Source: Microcella sp. (GTDB taxonomy: Bacteria > Actinomycetota > Actinomycetes > Actinomycetales > Microbacteriaceae). Taken from it: a stretch of DNA of 64,000 nucleotides. The first letter of the stretch is position 1. Each line of letters opens with the position of its first letter. Under the pieces are notes generated by a model, which was not told where the DNA came from, ran no database searches, and was given only the letters and a program-made list of their open reading frames with translations. The DNA lies in the NCBI RefSeq assembly GCF_019739195.1, contig NZ_JAHHDS010000003.1, forward strand, positions 1,550,001-1,614,000. The letters run 5' to 3'. This document shows positions 35,752-43,582 of the stretch, in pieces. A program made the position numbers and the translations under genes.

Positions 35752-38349
35752 GTGCCCCCTTGGCCTCTCGTCGCGCGTACCGACGTGCTCGACTCGCTCA
35801 TCGGCGGACTCACCGGTTCGCCGTCTCGAGCGCAGCTGCTGCGAGGTGCGAGCGGCGTCGGCAAGACCACACTGGCGGCTTCCGTCGCCTCGACGCTCGT
35901 CGCGAGCGGTCGCACGGTCGTGCCGATCGTCGCCCTCGAAGAGTTGCGCTCGGTGCCCTTGGGTGCACTTGCCCCCCTGCTCGCCACGGCACGGGGCGAC
36001 ACCGCAAGCGACGTCGGCACCCGCCTGAACGAGCTCATGGCACTGGTGGGCCGCCATGCCAGGGAGTACCTGCTGGTCGTCGACGATGCACCCCTTCTCG
36101 ATGAGGCGTCGGCCGCGGCGCTCTATCAGCTCGTGCGCGTGTTCGGGGTGCCGACGCTTCTCACCGCTCGCGACGAGCATCCGATGACCGGGGCGATCGC
36201 TCGCCTACTGCACGAAGATCTCGTGACGGTCACCGAGCTCGCCGAACTGACGCTCGACGAAACCCGCACGCTGCTCAGCCGCCGGTTCTCGGTCGAACCA
36301 CGGCCCGAAACCCTGCAGCACTTGTACGAGCGCACGCGCGGCAACCCTCTCTTTCTGCGCGAGCTCGTGATCGAAGCCGAACGGGCCGGGCGCGTGCACG
36401 TCGACGAGCACGGTGCCACGGTCGAGACGGCCAACGTGCCTGCGCACGTGCTCGAGTCGGTCTCCGGTCGCCTGCGGGTGCTCACCGACGAGCAGCGATC
36501 GATCGTCGAACTCGTGGCTGTGGCACAGTTGTGGCCGCGCGCCGCGGTGCTCGAGAGCGAAAGGAACGCTGTCATCGATCTGCTCGACAGCGGCGTTCTG
36601 GTGCCGGCCGAACCGGCGGAAGCCGGCTACCTGCACCTCGCTCATTCGCTCTATGCCGAGGCCATTCTGGCGCGCCTGAGCGCGGTCGAGCGCGCCGACC
36701 GGCGGCGCACAGCGGCCAAACGACTGCTGCGCATCGATGAAGAGACCGTGCGTTTCACTGCGCTCTGTCTGCTGTTCGACGCCCAGGGCGAGATCGCCGC
36801 GGACGACCTGGTGTGGGCGGCTGAGCGTGCGCACCGTGTGGGCGATCATGCTCGAGCCGTGCAGCTTGCCGACCGCGCACTGCGTGACACGCGCGATCAA
36901 CTCGGCCCGGCGACCGCCCGCGCGGCACTCGCCCGCGCTGTGGCGCTCAGCGCGATCCGGGGGGACGACGTCGAGGTCGACAATGCGTTCGCCCGCGCTG
37001 CAGAGCTCGCCCGCGACGACGAGGCGCGTGCTCGCGTCGAACTTCGCTGGGGTCAGCACACGGCCTTCCGGGCTCATGACCCGGCGGCGGCCGTCGCGCG
37101 CGCGACCGCACTCGTCGCGCAGCTCGATCACGTGGCGGCCGACCTGCTGGCCCCCGACCTCGCAAAGTGGCGGCTCATGGCTGGCGACGCCTCGGCCGTC
37201 GGTCAGGCGCTCGACCGAGCCGGGGCCGACGACTCGGCCGCGGCCCTCGGCTCAGCGCTGAGCCAGGCCATGATGAGCACGATGATGGGGCGGGTCGATG
37301 AGGCGCGGGCAGCCGTCGACGCGGGGCGCCCCCTTGCCGACCGATTCGCCGATGTGCAGCCCCACGCGGGCGATCTGCTCGACCTGTCAACCTTTCTCGT
37401 GCATGTCGCCGACGGCCGCATCGCTGATGCCCGCTCGTTCGCTGAAGGGCGTCGATTGACGCCCTTTGCCGACTCGGCGGGCATCTGGTCGTATGCGCTC
37501 GCACTTGTCGCGCTGCACTCGGGGCGGCTGAGTGACGCAGCGCCGCTCGCTGCTCTCGCCGTGCAGCAATTGCGCTGGCGCGACTTCACCGGTCTGGTGG
37601 GCCCCGCCCTCGCACTCGCGGCCACGGTGCACGCGCAGCGCGGAGAGCTGGATCGTGCCCGAGATCTGCTGGCCCAACTGGCCGACGCGCACCGCGACGA
37701 CGTGAAGGTGGTGCTGCAGACCGCCGAGGCCGAGGCCTGGATAGCGGTGCACGATTCGCAGCCCGAGCGCGCCGTGGAGGTGATCGCGACCGCGGTCGGC
37801 CGAGGGCTCGAGCTGGGGCACCTGCTGCTCGCGAGCCTCACGGCGTCGGTGGCGGTGCGCATCGGAGGGGCATCCGTCGTCGAACCGCTCACCGCCGCCG
37901 CGGCACAGGCATCGTCGTCAGCGTTGACGGCGGCGATCGCCGAACTCGCCAGCGCCGCCGCAAGACGGGATGCTGCGGGTGTGATCGCCGTCGTGCCGAC
38001 CCTTGACCGCGCCGGTCTCGGAGCCGTCTGTCACGACGCCGTGGCGCAGGCTGTCGACTGGGCGGGAGACGATCGCATGCTGCAGCGTCGGGCCCGCGTG
38101 ATGGTGGCCGATCTCGCGCGCGTCGTCGAGGCCGTTCGCACGTCGGCGAGTGCGCGGCTCGACTTCGGCCTCACCGAGCGCGAATGGCTCATCGCGCAAG
38201 CTGCTGCACGACGCGAGCGCAGCCGCGAGATCGCCGATCGTCTGGGGGTCTCGGTGCGCACGGTCGACAACCATCTGGCAAGCGTCTACCGCAAGCTCGG
38301 CATCAGCGGGCGAGGAGAGCTGGAAGAAGAGCTGCGCGAGCAGCTCTGA
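35752..38349 (+). CDS. Large ATP-binding LuxR (LAL/MalT-like) regulator
   Basis: An 865-residue STAND-type regulator. An N-terminal ATPase has Walker A R-G-A-S-G-V-G-K-T-T (31-40) and Walker B L-L-V-V-D-D-A-P near 105-112. The middle 500 residues are alanine-rich helical repeats of TPR type, and a LuxR HTH occupies 807-865 (L-T-E-R-E-W-L-I-A ... S-R-E-I-A-D-R-L-G-V-S-V-R-T-V-D-N-H-L). GTG 35752 has AAGGAG with 5 nt spacing. Such proteins switch on target genes when a ligand binds the repeat domain. Its two neighbours are paralogous lipoprotein genes on the opposite strand, the likeliest targets. Confidence 0.9.
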   Translation: MPPWPLVARTDVLDSLIGGLTGSPSRAQLLRGASGVGKTTLAASVASTLVASGRTVVPIVALEELRSVPLGALAPLLATARGDTASDVGTRLNELMALVGRHAREYLLVVDDAPLLDEASAAALYQLVRVFGVPTLLTARDEHPMTGAIARLLHEDLVTVTELAELTLDETRTLLSRRFSVEPRPETLQHLYERTRGNPLFLRELVIEAERAGRVHVDEHGATVETANVPAHVLESVSGRLRVLTDEQRSIVELVAVAQLWPRAAVLESERNAVIDLLDSGVLVPAEPAEAGYLHLAHSLYAEAILARLSAVERADRRRTAAKRLLRIDEETVRFTALCLLFDAQGEIAADDLVWAAERAHRVGDHARAVQLADRALRDTRDQLGPATARAALARAVALSAIRGDDVEVDNAFARAAELARDDEARARVELRWGQHTAFRAHDPAAAVARATALVAQLDHVAADLLAPDLAKWRLMAGDASAVGQALDRAGADDSAAALGSALSQAMMSTMMGRVDEARAAVDAGRPLADRFADVQPHAGDLLDLSTFLVHVADGRIADARSFAEGRRLTPFADSAGIWSYALALVALHSGRLSDAAPLAALAVQQLRWRDFTGLVGPALALAATVHAQRGELDRARDLLAQLADAHRDDVKVVLQTAEAEAWIAVHDSQPERAVEVIATAVGRGLELGHLLLASLTASVAVRIGGASVVEPLTAAAAQASSSALTAAIAELASAAARRDAAGVIAVVPTLDRAGLGAVCHDAVAQAVDWAGDDRMLQRRARVMVADLARVVEAVRTSASARLDFGLTEREWLIAQAAARRERSREIADRLGVSVRTVDNHLASVYRKLGISGRGELEEELREQL

Positions 38350-38383
38350 CCATCGTCAGGGCTGCCCGCGCGAAGCGTTCGGG

Positions 38384-38851
38384 TCAGCCGACCGGAACGA
38401 TGCTGTACTGCACCTGGCCCGTGCCGTCGCCGTTCTCGGCGATGACCACGGTGACGTTGTAGGTGCCGTTCTCGAACGAGCGCGACGCGGCGCCTTCACC
38501 GAGCTGAAGCTCGGCCGTCTGCGTGTATCCCGCGTCGAGCAGGTCGGTGAAGGCCTGCTCGGCGGCGGCGAGGTTGGGCACCGTGATCGCGGCGGTGAAG
38601 GATTCGTTGGCGGCGGCCGAGAAGATAACGTTGCCGTCGATCGTCGGAACATCGGCCGGCCAGCTGTCGGGCAGGCTCGCACCCGTGCCGTCGATGTCGA
38701 CGTCGACGCCGGTCTGGTCTTCGATGAGCTGCTCGACTCCGCCCTCGACGAGGCCCTCGGTGAGCTGCTCAAGCGGGTTGGCGAAGCAGCCGCTGAGGGT
38801 CAGGGCGAGGCCGAGACCGAGGGCGGCGATGGCGGGGGTGGTGCGGCGCAT
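38384..38851 (-). CDS. Putative lipoprotein, paralogue 2
   Basis: A 155-residue lipoprotein, paralogue of the 35169-35642 protein. Signal peptide with lipobox L-T-L-S-G-C22, then C-F-A-N-P-L-E-Q-L-T-E-G-L-V-E-G-G-V-E-Q-L-I-E. The mature domain is beta-rich and ends Q-Y-S-I-V-P-V-G, aligning with Q-Y-G-V-T-P-K-N of paralogue 1. ATG 38851 is preceded by GGAGC. It is convergent with the LAL regulator (34-nt gap). The duplication with a regulator between the copies suggests a local tandem event followed by insertion or inversion. Confidence 0.85.
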   Translation of the reverse strand: MRRTTPAIAALGLGLALTLSGCFANPLEQLTEGLVEGGVEQLIEDQTGVDVDIDGTGASLPDSWPADVPTIDGNVIFSAAANESFTAAITVPNLAAAEQAFTDLLDAGYTQTAELQLGEGAASRSFENGTYNVTVVIAENGDGTGQVQYSIVPVG

Positions 38852-38900
38852 GGGGAGCTCCTGTCGAAATCGTTCACGGGGCCGCGCGCGGCGGCCGTGC

Positions 38901-38916
38901 TGTCGCTCCAGTGTGC
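38901..38916 (-). promoter_or_regulatory. Shared upstream element, lipoprotein 2
   Basis: GCACACTGGAGCGACA on the minus strand, 49 nt before the start codon; 14 of 16 bases match the element before lipoprotein 1 (35665-35680). The surrounding sequence is not conserved, so this short block is probably functional (promoter core or regulator site). Confidence 0.5.
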
Positions 38917-38972
38917 TCTCATCGTGGGTCGCGTGCCATAGGTAGTGATTACTCGTCGGCACCCGAGCCGAC

Positions 38973-39806
38973 TCAGAAGATCATCGGCCGATCGTCGTCA
39001 TCATCGCCATCGAGGTCGACCACGACGGGCACGTGATCGCTCGGAGCGTCGCCTTTGCGCTGCTCGCGCTCGATGCGGGCATCCACCACCCGATCGGCGA
39101 AGCCCGGCGAGCCAAGGATGAAGTCGATGCGCATGCCCTCGTTGCGCGGAAACCGCAGCTGCTTGTAGTCCCAAAAGGTGTAGCCCTCGGGCACGAGGGG
39201 CCGCACCACGTCGCTGAACCCGGCCTGTTCGAGCGTGGCGAAGGCCTCGCGCTCGGCGGGCGAGATGTGCGTCGAGAGGCCCGGCACGAAGCTCGGGTCA
39301 CCCATGTCGGCATCGGTCGGGGCCACGTTGAAGTCGCCCGTGAGCGCGAGCGCACCGCCGGGGTTGTCGCGCATCCAGCGCGCGCCGTCGTTGGCGAGGG
39401 CGCGCAAGAACCGCAGCTTGTAGTCCATGTGCGGGTCGTCGAGGCCGCGGCCGTTGGGCACGTAGAGGCTCCAGACGCGCACATCGTCGATCGTCGCGCC
39501 GATCGCGCGGGCCTCGAGCGGAGCATCCGGCCCCTCGTGCCCCTTGGCGAATCCCGGCTGCCCCGCGAACCCGATCTCGATGTCGGTCATGGGCAGGCGG
39601 CTCGCGATGGCGACCCCGTTCCACTGGTTGAGCCCATGTAGCACGACTTCGTAGCCCGCCGCCTCGAAGGGCTCGAGCGGAAACTGCTCGGGCTTGCACT
39701 TGATCTCTTGCATCGCGAGCACGTCGATGTCGGCGTTCACGATCCAGTCGACGACGCGCCCATGGCGGGTGCGGATGGAGTTCACGTTCCACGTGGCGAT
39801 GCGCAT
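38973..39806 (-). CDS. xthA: Exodeoxyribonuclease III
   Basis: A 277-residue EEP-fold AP endonuclease/3' exonuclease for base-excision repair. M-R-I-A-T-W-N-V-N-S-I-R-T-R at the start, catalytic E in L-A-M-Q-E-I-K, Y-V-P-N-G-R near 107, D-x-N in T-G-D-F-N-V-A-P, and S-D-H near the C-terminus in P-S-D-H-V-P-V-V-V-D. A C-terminal Asp-rich patch precedes the end. ATG 39806 is 7 nt downstream of TAGGCT (39819-39814, minus strand), so the transcript is probably leaderless; longer in-frame starts overlap pyrE and were rejected. Confidence 0.95.
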   Translation of the reverse strand: MRIATWNVNSIRTRHGRVVDWIVNADIDVLAMQEIKCKPEQFPLEPFEAAGYEVVLHGLNQWNGVAIASRLPMTDIEIGFAGQPGFAKGHEGPDAPLEARAIGATIDDVRVWSLYVPNGRGLDDPHMDYKLRFLRALANDGARWMRDNPGGALALTGDFNVAPTDADMGDPSFVPGLSTHISPAEREAFATLEQAGFSDVVRPLVPEGYTFWDYKQLRFPRNEGMRIDFILGSPGFADRVVDARIEREQRKGDAPSDHVPVVVDLDGDDDDDRPMIF

Positions 39807-39813
39807 GGGGTTC

Positions 39814-39830
39814 AGCCTACGAACTACAGT
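39814..39830. promoter_or_regulatory. Divergent leaderless promoters of xthA and pyrE
   Basis: Minus-strand -10 TAGGCT (39819-39814) lies 7 nt from the xthA ATG, and plus-strand -10 TACAGT (39825-39830) lies 7 nt from the pyrE GTG. Only 31 bp separate the two start codons, so each -35 region falls inside the other's start. Clear -35 boxes are not visible. Confidence 0.6.
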
Positions 39831-39837
39831 GAGGGGT

Positions 39838-40386
39838 GTGAACGACGTGAAGGCGCAGCTCATCGACTTCGTGCGCGCTGAAGCCGTCTTCCACGGAGAC
39901 TTCACCCTCACGAGCGGCGCGAAAGCCAGCTACTACATCGACCTGCGGCGCGTGAGCCTCGATCACCGCATTGCTCCGCTCATCGGTCAAGTCATGGTCG
40001 ATCTCATCGCCGACATTCCCGACATCGATGCGGTCGGCGGCCTGACGATGGGCGCCGACCCCATCGCAGCCGCCGTGCTGCATCAGGGCGCCGCCCGCGG
40101 GCTGACGTACGACGCCTTCGTCGTGCGCAAGGCGCCGAAAGACCACGGCCGCGGAAAGCAGGTCGAAGGCCCCGACGTCGCCGGCAAGCGCGTCGTCGTG
40201 CTCGAAGACACCTCGACGACGGGCGGCTCGCCTCTGACCGCGGCGCGCGCTCTCGAGGCGGCCGGCGCAACGGTCGTCGCGGTCGCGGTCGTCGTCGACC
40301 GGGCGACGGATGCTCGCCGCGTGATCGAAGAGGCCGGCTACGAATACCGCGCGGCCATCGGGTTGGCCGACCTGGGTCTCGCGTGA
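39838..40386 (+). CDS. pyrE: Orotate phosphoribosyltransferase
   Basis: A 182-residue type I PRTase making OMP from orotate and PRPP in pyrimidine synthesis. The PRPP loop is V-V-V-L-E-D-T-S-T-T-G-G-S, preceded by F-T-L-T-S-G-A-K-A-S-Y-Y-I-D-L-R, the orotate-side signature, and by V-R-K-A-P-K-D-H-G. GTG 39838 was chosen because TACAGT ends 7 nt upstream and the protein then starts at the family's usual place; upstream in-frame starts overlap xthA. The gene ends in GTGA overlapping the next gene. Confidence 0.95.
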   Translation: MNDVKAQLIDFVRAEAVFHGDFTLTSGAKASYYIDLRRVSLDHRIAPLIGQVMVDLIADIPDIDAVGGLTMGADPIAAAVLHQGAARGLTYDAFVVRKAPKDHGRGKQVEGPDVAGKRVVVLEDTSTTGGSPLTAARALEAAGATVVAVAVVVDRATDARRVIEEAGYEYRAAIGLADLGLA

Positions 40387-41498
40387 ACGACGAGCGCGAC
40401 CCGGGTGCTGACGCGCCGGAGACCGGGGGATTCGACGCCGACGAGTGGTTCAGAACCCAGTTCGCGTCGCCGCCGACGTCGCCCCCGCCGCCGTCATCGG
40501 CTCCCATTGCGCTGCCTCCGCCCAGCGCCGGGTCTGCACCCGCACCCGACCCGGGTCGGTTACTGCCGCCGCCGCTCATGCCGCCCCCGCCCGCTGCCAC
40601 GCCTGTTCCCTTCGAGCCCTCAGCGACCGAGCCGATGCAGGTCGTGCCCGAGCCGACGGTCGCCCTGCCCGCGGCCGATCAGCCCGCCACCGACCAGCCC
40701 ACGGCCGATCAGCCCGCCACCGACCAGCTCGGCCGCCCCGCGGGCGACGCCGCGACCGAGCTCATGCGCACGCCCGAAGAGGGCGGGGCGCTCGACGAGC
40801 TGTTCGGCAGCGAGAAGTTCACCGAGTTCGACGAGCAACTGATTCCCGCTGCCCCGCGCCGCGTTGCGGCGACCGACGGCGGCGAGAAGCCGCCTCGGGC
40901 TCCGCTCACCAAGAACCAGAAGGTGCTGCTCTGGATCGCGGGCTCTCTCGTCGCCCTGCTCGCTCTTGTCGCCTTGTTCTTCGTCGGCACGCGCATCCCC
41001 GACCTGCTCGGCCCCGCGCCGGGAGCCGAACCCTCGCCGACACCGACGCCGACCCCCACGCCGACCGAGACCGAGCGGCCGATCGGCCCCGTGCCGCCGG
41101 GCGACTACTGGTGGGACGAACTGTGGGGAGGCGAATGCCTCGAGCCCTTCGAGAACGCGTGGCAAGACCAATACACCGTGATCGACTGCGGAGAAGTGCA
41201 CGGTGGCCAGCTCGTGGCCCGACTGCCGTTCCCCCTGCCTGAAGGGGCGACCGAGCAAGGCCCCTACCCGGGCGACGAGGTGCTCGCTGCGCAGATCGCG
41301 ATTCTGTGTAGCGCTCCTGGTGTGATCGACCTCGCGGCGGCGAGTGTCTACACCGACGTTCAGTTGCAGGGTGCGTTCGCCGTGACGGAAGAGCAGTGGG
41401 ACGAGGGGCAGCAAGACTACTTCTGCTTCGTGAGCCGTTCGTCGGGCGAACCGTTAACCCGATCGCTCGCCGTGCCGCCTGCGCCGCCCGCGGGCTGA
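40383..41498 (+). CDS. Proline-rich membrane protein with septum-formation-like domain
   Basis: A 371-residue protein. Residues 25-90 are Pro-rich; 98-118 hold a duplicated A-D-Q-P-A-T-D-Q-P-T repeat; one membrane helix lies at about 183-205; then a Pro/Thr linker (S-P-T-P-T-P-T-P-T-P-T) and an extracytoplasmic domain of about 130 residues with three to four Cys (G-G-E-C-L, I-D-C-G-E-V-H-G-G-Q, I-L-C-S-A, Y-F-C-F). The C-x(n)-V-x-C-x-x-x-H pattern resembles the actinobacterial 'septum formation' domain. GTG 40383 overlaps pyrE. Function unknown; envelope role inferred. Confidence 0.75.
   Translation: MNDERDPGADAPETGGFDADEWFRTQFASPPTSPPPPSSAPIALPPPSAGSAPAPDPGRLLPPPLMPPPPAATPVPFEPSATEPMQVVPEPTVALPAADQPATDQPTADQPATDQLGRPAGDAATELMRTPEEGGALDELFGSEKFTEFDEQLIPAAPRRVAATDGGEKPPRAPLTKNQKVLLWIAGSLVALLALVALFFVGTRIPDLLGPAPGAEPSPTPTPTPTPTETERPIGPVPPGDYWWDELWGGECLEPFENAWQDQYTVIDCGEVHGGQLVARLPFPLPEGATEQGPYPGDEVLAAQIAILCSAPGVIDLAAASVYTDVQLQGAFAVTEEQWDEGQQDYFCFVSRSSGEPLTRSLAVPPAPPAG
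40672..40731 (+). repeat. 30-nt tandem repeat, two copies, inside coding region
   Basis: Two adjacent 30-nt units (40672-40701, 40702-40731), about 90% identical, encode A-D-Q-P-A-T-D-Q-P-T and A-D-Q-P-A-T-D-Q-L-G. In-frame, so copy-number change would lengthen the linker without breaking the gene. Confidence 0.8.
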
Positions 41499-41507
41499 CG
41501 CGACGAC

Positions 41508-42284
41508 TCAGCTCTCAACGAGCTCGTGCACGCCGGCGAGAATTTCGTCGGGCCGGAAGGGGTACTTCTCGATCTCACGGTCGTCGCTGATGCCGGTCAT
41601 GACGAGCACCGTGTGCAGCCCGGCTTCGATGCCCGCGACGATGTCGGTATCCATGCGGTCGCCGATCATCGCCGTGGTCTCGCTGTGCGCGCCGATGCGG
41701 TTCATGGCCGAGCGGAACATCATGGGGTTCGGCTTGCCGACGACGTAGGGCTCTTTGCCCGTCGCCTTGGTGATGAGCGCCGAGATCGCACCGGTCGCCG
41801 GCATCGGACCCTCGGCACTCGGACCGGTCGCATCGGGGTTGGTCGCGATGAAGCGTGCCCCTTGCCCGATGAGGCGGATCGCCTTTGTGATGGCATCGAA
41901 CGAGTAATTGCGGGTCTCGCCGACGACCACATAGTCGGGGTCGGTCTCGGTCATGATGAAGCCCGCTTCGTGCAGCGCGGTCGTGAGACCCGCTTCGCCG
42001 ATCACGTACGCCCGACCGTTCGGAATCTGGCTGGCGCAGAAGTCGGCCGTCGCGAGCGCACTCGTCCAGATCGACTCTTCGGGCACGTCGAGGCCGCTCG
42101 CTCGAAGACGTGCGGCGAGGTCGCGCGGCGTGAAGATCGAGTTGTTCGTGAGCACCAAGAACGGGGTGCCCCGATCGCGCCACTGCGCGATGAGTTCGAC
42201 AGCACCGGGCAGGGGAGTGTTCTCGTGCACCAGCACGCCGTCCATGTCGGTGAGCCAGCTCTCGATCGCGCCGCGGTCTGCCAT
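41508..42284 (-). CDS. HAD-IIA family phosphatase (NagD-like)
   Basis: A 258-residue HAD hydrolase. Motif I is W-L-T-D-M-D-G-V-L (nucleophile and acid Asp), motif II L-T-N-N-S, the C2 cap type IIA lies between, motif III is the K in V-V-G-K-P-N-P-M, and motif IV is M-I-G-D-R-M-D-T-D. NagD-like enzymes dephosphorylate sugar or nucleotide phosphates; the substrate is not deducible. ATG 42284 is 7 nt after TAGGCT (42297-42292, minus strand): leaderless. Longer in-frame versions extend through unrelated sequence and were rejected. Convergent with the proline-rich gene (10-nt gap). Confidence 0.9.
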   Translation of the reverse strand: MADRGAIESWLTDMDGVLVHENTPLPGAVELIAQWRDRGTPFLVLTNNSIFTPRDLAARLRASGLDVPEESIWTSALATADFCASQIPNGRAYVIGEAGLTTALHEAGFIMTETDPDYVVVGETRNYSFDAITKAIRLIGQGARFIATNPDATGPSAEGPMPATGAISALITKATGKEPYVVGKPNPMMFRSAMNRIGAHSETTAMIGDRMDTDIVAGIEAGLHTVLVMTGISDDREIEKYPFRPDEILAGVHELVES

Positions 42285-42330
42285 GCGGGTCAGCCTACTG
42301 GCGCGATGTTTCGAGAGATCTACGGGATGC

Positions 42331-43419
42331 TCAGCCTTTGTTGGTGCGACGCGCGAGCACCGCGCGCACGATGAGCAGCGCGCCGCCCAGCACGACGATG
42401 CCGATGGCGATGCCGGCGATGAGCGGCACGAGGTCATTCGAACCGGTGTCGGCAAGCTCGGGCTGATCGGGCGTCGAGCCACCGGAACCCGGCGCAAAGC
42501 CGATGCGATAGGTCGTGCCATCTGCCGTGACGTACAACTCGGTGTCGGTGGCGAGAATGCTCTGGGGAACACCGAGGGCCGGATACGGAACGGTGACGGT
42601 GCCGTCTTGCACACGGGTGAGCACGTTGCTGTCGTCGACGTAGTAGACGGCCCCACCGAACTCAGCCATGTGCCGAGGGTTCACCGCATCGCCGTCGAGC
42701 TCGGTCACTGTCGTACCGGTCACCGCGTAGAGCCCTTCGCTGGTGCCCACGAGCAGGCGCCCGTCGCCTCGGTCGATCGAGGTGATGCCACCCGGGGTGG
42801 TTACGAAAACCCACTCCGTGTTGTTCCAGACGAAGACGCCTGACTGGAACGGCCCTGTCGAACTGCCTTGCGCATACAGCAGTGATCCGATGCCGATGAG
42901 CCGGGTCACCGTGCTCGGAAAGAACGAGGGGTTGGTGAAGGTCGACCAAGTGAGCCCGTCGGCGCTGGTGCGCACAACTCCGCCGCCGGATTGCCACGTG
43001 CTGGCGAACAGCGCGCTGTCAGTGGCGCCGAGCGCCCTCACCCCGCCGAGAAACTGACCGGTGTTGAGATCAAGCGTGGTCGAGACCGTGCCGTCGGCGA
43101 GCACCCGCACCACGTTGCTCTCAAAGTTCGGATCAAGGTTGTCTTGCGACACGAGGTTGAACGCCCCGCCGAAGTCGACGCCTTGACCGACGCTCGTGAA
43201 TCCTGACGTGACGAGCTCAGGGCTCGTGCCATCGATGCGCCAGAGGGATCCTCCGCTGATTCCGTACACCCCGCCGTCCACGGCGTACAGCGGCGAGTAT
43301 CCGCTAGACCCGACCACTTCAGGCTCGGTGAGGTCAGCGGCGAACGAAGCCGTGGGCAATGCCGCGAGAGACAGGGCTGCCGCGAGCGCGGCCGACGCGA
43401 GGAGGCGACGAGTGGTCAT
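42331..43419 (-). CDS. Secreted beta-propeller-like surface protein with LADTG sorting signal
   Basis: A 362-residue exported protein. Signal peptide 1-28 ends A-S-F-A-A-D. The body is beta-rich with about six to seven repeats of the type G-x-L-Y/V-x-x-x(n)-G-T-V-T, consistent with a propeller. At 322-326 is L-A-D-T-G, then a hydrophobic helix and R-A-V-L-A-R-R. L-A-x-T-G plus helix plus basic tail is the substrate signal of class E sortases, common in high-GC actinobacteria. No sortase gene is in the window. Ligand unknown. Start taken at ATG 43419; an in-frame ATG twelve codons upstream is possible. Confidence 0.83.
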   Translation of the reverse strand: MTTRRLLASAALAAALSLAALPTASFAADLTEPEVVGSSGYSPLYAVDGGVYGISGGSLWRIDGTSPELVTSGFTSVGQGVDFGGAFNLVSQDNLDPNFESNVVRVLADGTVSTTLDLNTGQFLGGVRALGATDSALFASTWQSGGGVVRTSADGLTWSTFTNPSFFPSTVTRLIGIGSLLYAQGSSTGPFQSGVFVWNNTEWVFVTTPGGITSIDRGDGRLLVGTSEGLYAVTGTTVTELDGDAVNPRHMAEFGGAVYYVDDSNVLTRVQDGTVTVPYPALGVPQSILATDTELYVTADGTTYRIGFAPGSGGSTPDQPELADTGSNDLVPLIAGIAIGIVVLGGALLIVRAVLARRTNKG

Positions 43420-43582
43420 GTGAGTACGGTCCCGAAAAGTTGAGGCATCAACCATGCCCAAAGTGATCAAGCCGTGAGACAGGCTCCACTTTGACCGTAT
43501 CATCGCCGAATGCACGGGGTAAATGTCGAAGTTGTGTGGCTCGGCTCCCTGGGCCCGGGTGGCTGCTGAGCCGTGAGACCGG

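Noticed and set aside
43538-43572. GGCTC ... GAGCC hairpin between the LADTG protein and the methyltransferase genes
   Set aside because: Only 5-bp outer arms with a poorly pairing interior and no T-tract; too weak to call a terminator.
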